NCBI GenBank assembly: GCA_900769565.1
Contig: CAAGHC010000019.1
Coordinates: 1-5,564 of the forward strand
Length of the DNA stretch: 5,564 nt
Reading direction: 5' to 3'
Source of the DNA: Clostridia bacterium
GTDB lineage: Bacteria; Bacillota; Clostridia; Christensenellales; Borkfalkiaceae
This document shows positions 4,522-5,564 of the stretch, in pieces; the first letter of the stretch is position 1; every line of letters starts with the position of its first letter. The notes under the pieces were generated by a model. The model was not told where the DNA came from. It did not search any database and saw only the letters and a program-made list of their open reading frames with translations. A program made the translations under genes and the position numbers.

Positions 4522-4951
4522 TGACTTGCTGTTTGGAAAAGGATTAATAGATGTTTATACCCTTGAGAGTGAAATAGCAATATATCCTAGAGTTATAATA
4601 GATAAAAAAGCAAACTTGTTTACAAGCAAAACATTAGATTTTTTGGTAGAAAATGGGTTTTTATCAAAGGATGTGGATGATTATTATTACATACAGTATT
4701 TATTTGCACTTGGAGAAATAACTTACGATACTATAAAATCTAATATTAAAAAACTAGTTAACAATTGTAGATATAGGACAACATTAGACTCAAAAATAAT
4801 TAATCAAAGAGAACGATTAATATCTAAATATTTATGGCTTATAACTAGATACAACTCTTTTATGGACGAAAAAGTAAATTCCGAAAACAAAATAGACTAT
4901 GAAATAAAAGTGAACCCGAGAGTATTAAAGGTTGAGGTGACATGCAAATAA
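4451..4951 (+). pseudogene. C-terminal half of a nucleotidyl-cyclase-like protein
   Basis: This frame (166 codons if read from ATG 4451) contains a motif typical of class III cyclase-fold proteins: IRGGITKGK (codons 11-19), LLFGKGLIDVYTLE (26-39), then EIAIYPRVIID (41-51), and a C-terminal KYLWLITRYN (126-135). In intact relatives an N-terminal strand with the first metal-binding Asp (FFDILGF-like) precedes the RGGI strand; here it is missing, so catalysis is not expected. The first ~10 codons overlap the frame of the preceding fragment, have only AAGG (4447-4450) near an ATG and probably do not belong. The protein-like part begins about 4478. Such cyclases occur in antiphage signalling loci, among others; a link here is inference. 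It ends overlapping the next remnant's ATG (4942). Confidence 0.7.
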
Positions 4952-5054
4952 GAAAATAATATTAGGTCGAATAAAACTGTCATATTTTGTGTGGTATAAT
5001 CCAAAAAACGATGAAAAGTTTGGTCGTTTCAGCTTGACAAAAGGATTTATTTAA
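4942..5054 (+). pseudogene. frameshifted remnant of a small gene after the cyclase
   Basis: ATG at 4942 lies inside the last codons of the cyclase frame, with GAGGTG (4934-4939) just upstream. The frame stops after 5 codons (MQIRK). One base away, from 4956, a protein-like frame continues: IILGRIKLSYFVWYNPKND, then lower-quality sequence to a TAA at 5052-5054. Loss of one A in the run 4953-4956 explains the break. The last part (from about 5013) merges with the promoter region of the ATPase gene, so the 3' end is probably also lost. The family is unknown. The gene pair (cyclase then this) was probably once an operon. Confidence 0.5.
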
Positions 5055-5091
5055 AGTATAATAATTGAAAGTAAATTGTTTTTACGACCAA
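5020..5091. repeat. inverted repeat bracketing a promoter
   Basis: TTGGTCGT (5020-5027) and ACGACCAA (5084-5091) are perfect inverted repeats 56 bp apart. With two single-base gaps the match extends outward to GAAA on the left (5013-5017) and CTTTC on the right. The arms flank the promoter 5034-5062, with one just upstream of the -35 and the other about 15-20 nt into the transcript. They may be two operator half-sites, or the edge of an inserted segment. Confidence 0.55.
5034..5062 (+). promoter_or_regulatory. consensus sigma-A promoter of the ATPase gene
   Basis: TTGACA (5034-5039), exactly 17 bp, TATAAT (5057-5062): both hexamers are perfect. Transcription should start near 5069. A promoter this strong in front of an ATPase of unknown role suggests that expression is checked by a repressor or by the leader hairpin. 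Confidence 0.93.
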
Positions 5092-5098
5092 CTTTCAA
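5065..5098 (+). promoter_or_regulatory. leader hairpin before the ATPase ribosome binding site
   Basis: TTGAAAGT (5065-5072) pairs with ACTTTCAA (5091-5098), ending 2-3 nt before the AAAAGGAG ribosome binding site (5101-5108). The right arm overlaps the inverted-repeat arm at 5084-5091. If transcription starts near 5069 the stem is partly trimmed. It might affect mRNA stability or ribosome access. Confidence 0.4.
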
Positions 5099-5114
5099 AT
5101 AAAAGGAGCGCTTT

Positions 5115-5564
5115 ATGGGTGTGATTGCGAGGGATAGATATTTACAAAAGTTAATTGACCGTAAAGAAAACGGGATGATAAAAGTAATTACAGGTATTAG
5201 AAGATGTGGCAAAAGTTATCTTTTATTCCATTTATTCTATGACTATTTACTTTCTATCGGCGTTAAAAAGGAAAATATTATAGCAATTGCCTTGGACGAA
5301 GAAGAAAACGATAAATATCGTGAACCGAAAGAACTTTCCGCTTATATTCGTTCTAAAATCGTAAACGATAATGAGCAATACTACGTATTTATCGACGAAG
5401 TTCAATATGCTATCAAAAAGGAAGAACTTAAAAGCGACAAGCCGTTGCCTTTATATGGCGTATTAAATGGTTTGCTCCGTATGCAAAACGTTGACGTTTA
5501 CGTTACGGGTAGTAACTCTAAACTTCTTTCTAAAGACGTTATGACAGAGTTTCGTGGTCGTGGC
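5115..5564 (+). CDS. AAA+ ATPase (DUF4143-associated type), 3' end outside window
   Basis: ATG at 5115 has AAAAGGAG (5101-5108) 6 nt upstream; 150 codons are visible and the frame is open at the window edge. It is a P-loop NTPase of the AAA_14 type: Walker A GIRRCGKS (residues 27-34), Walker B YYVFIDEVQ (89-97, with D94-E95), and a sensor-like strand VYVTGSNSKLLSKD (128-141) followed by EFRGRG (145-150). In intact family members (about 400 residues) a C-terminal DUF4143 domain with a nuclease-like fold follows; that part would lie beyond the window. The cellular role of this widespread family is unclear; members occur both in core genomes and near mobile or defence genes. It has its own perfect promoter, so it is not part of the degraded cyclase locus. 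Confidence 0.93.
   Translation, partial: MGVIARDRYLQKLIDRKENGMIKVITGIRRCGKSYLLFHLFYDYLLSIGVKKENIIAIALDEEENDKYREPKELSAYIRSKIVNDNEQYYVFIDEVQYAIKKEELKSDKPLPLYGVLNGLLRMQNVDVYVTGSNSKLLSKDVMTEFRGRG

Noticed and set aside
4992..5000. TGGTATAAT as an extended -10 promoter
   Set aside because: It falls in the protein-like frame of the small remnant (codons for VWYN), lacks a -35, and a perfect promoter follows at 5034-5062.

Overview
The window is AT-rich DNA from a low-GC Gram-positive bacterium, most likely a gut-type clostridial member of the Bacillota. The support is strong AAAGGAG-type ribosome binding sites, near-consensus sigma-A promoters (three with exact 17-bp spacers), the tRNA types, and gene types typical of clostridial mobile and accessory regions. 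The lineage is inferred from style, not from a marker gene.

Layout. Positions 16-228 hold a core tRNA pair, tRNA-Met(CAU) and tRNA-Glu(UUC), closed by an intrinsic terminator (235-290). All that follows looks accessory. Positions 291-754 have no convincing gene and carry one GC-rich palindrome of dispersed-repeat type. At 755-783 a near-perfect promoter starts a stretch with no coding potential but dense RNA secondary structure, ending at one of two terminators (1216-1259 or 1304-1337). I call this a large structured ncRNA of about 470-550 nt; it is the main discovery candidate.

Positions 1538-3508 form a compact three-gene operon: a protein with a RusA-type resolvase signature, an unrecognised 398-residue protein that may carry an N-terminal winged helix (start overlaps the previous stop as ATGA), and a 56-codon gene that seems to start at ACG inside the end of the second gene. 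A 15-bp perfect hairpin follows. The contents suggest DNA processing on an integrative or conjugative element. A separately promoted small basic protein of unknown function lies at 3731-4072.

A second structured RNA follows: an extended -10 promoter (4116-4144) drives a transcript that opens with a three-segment hairpin (4151-4238) and reaches a strong terminator (4263-4295). Downstream is gene wreckage: the first ~40 codons of one gene (from 4363) joined out of frame to the C-terminal half of a class III nucleotidyl-cyclase-like protein (to 4951), then a short frameshifted remnant (4942-5054). A consensus promoter (TTGACA, 17 bp, TATAAT), bracketed by an inverted repeat, then drives an AAA+ ATPase gene of the DUF4143-associated type, which runs off the end of the window.

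Overall this looks like an accessory island downstream of a tRNA pair, with an intact DNA-processing operon, two structured RNAs, remnants of a cyclase locus and an ATPase. No integrase, transposase, attachment-site duplicate or CRISPR array is visible here.
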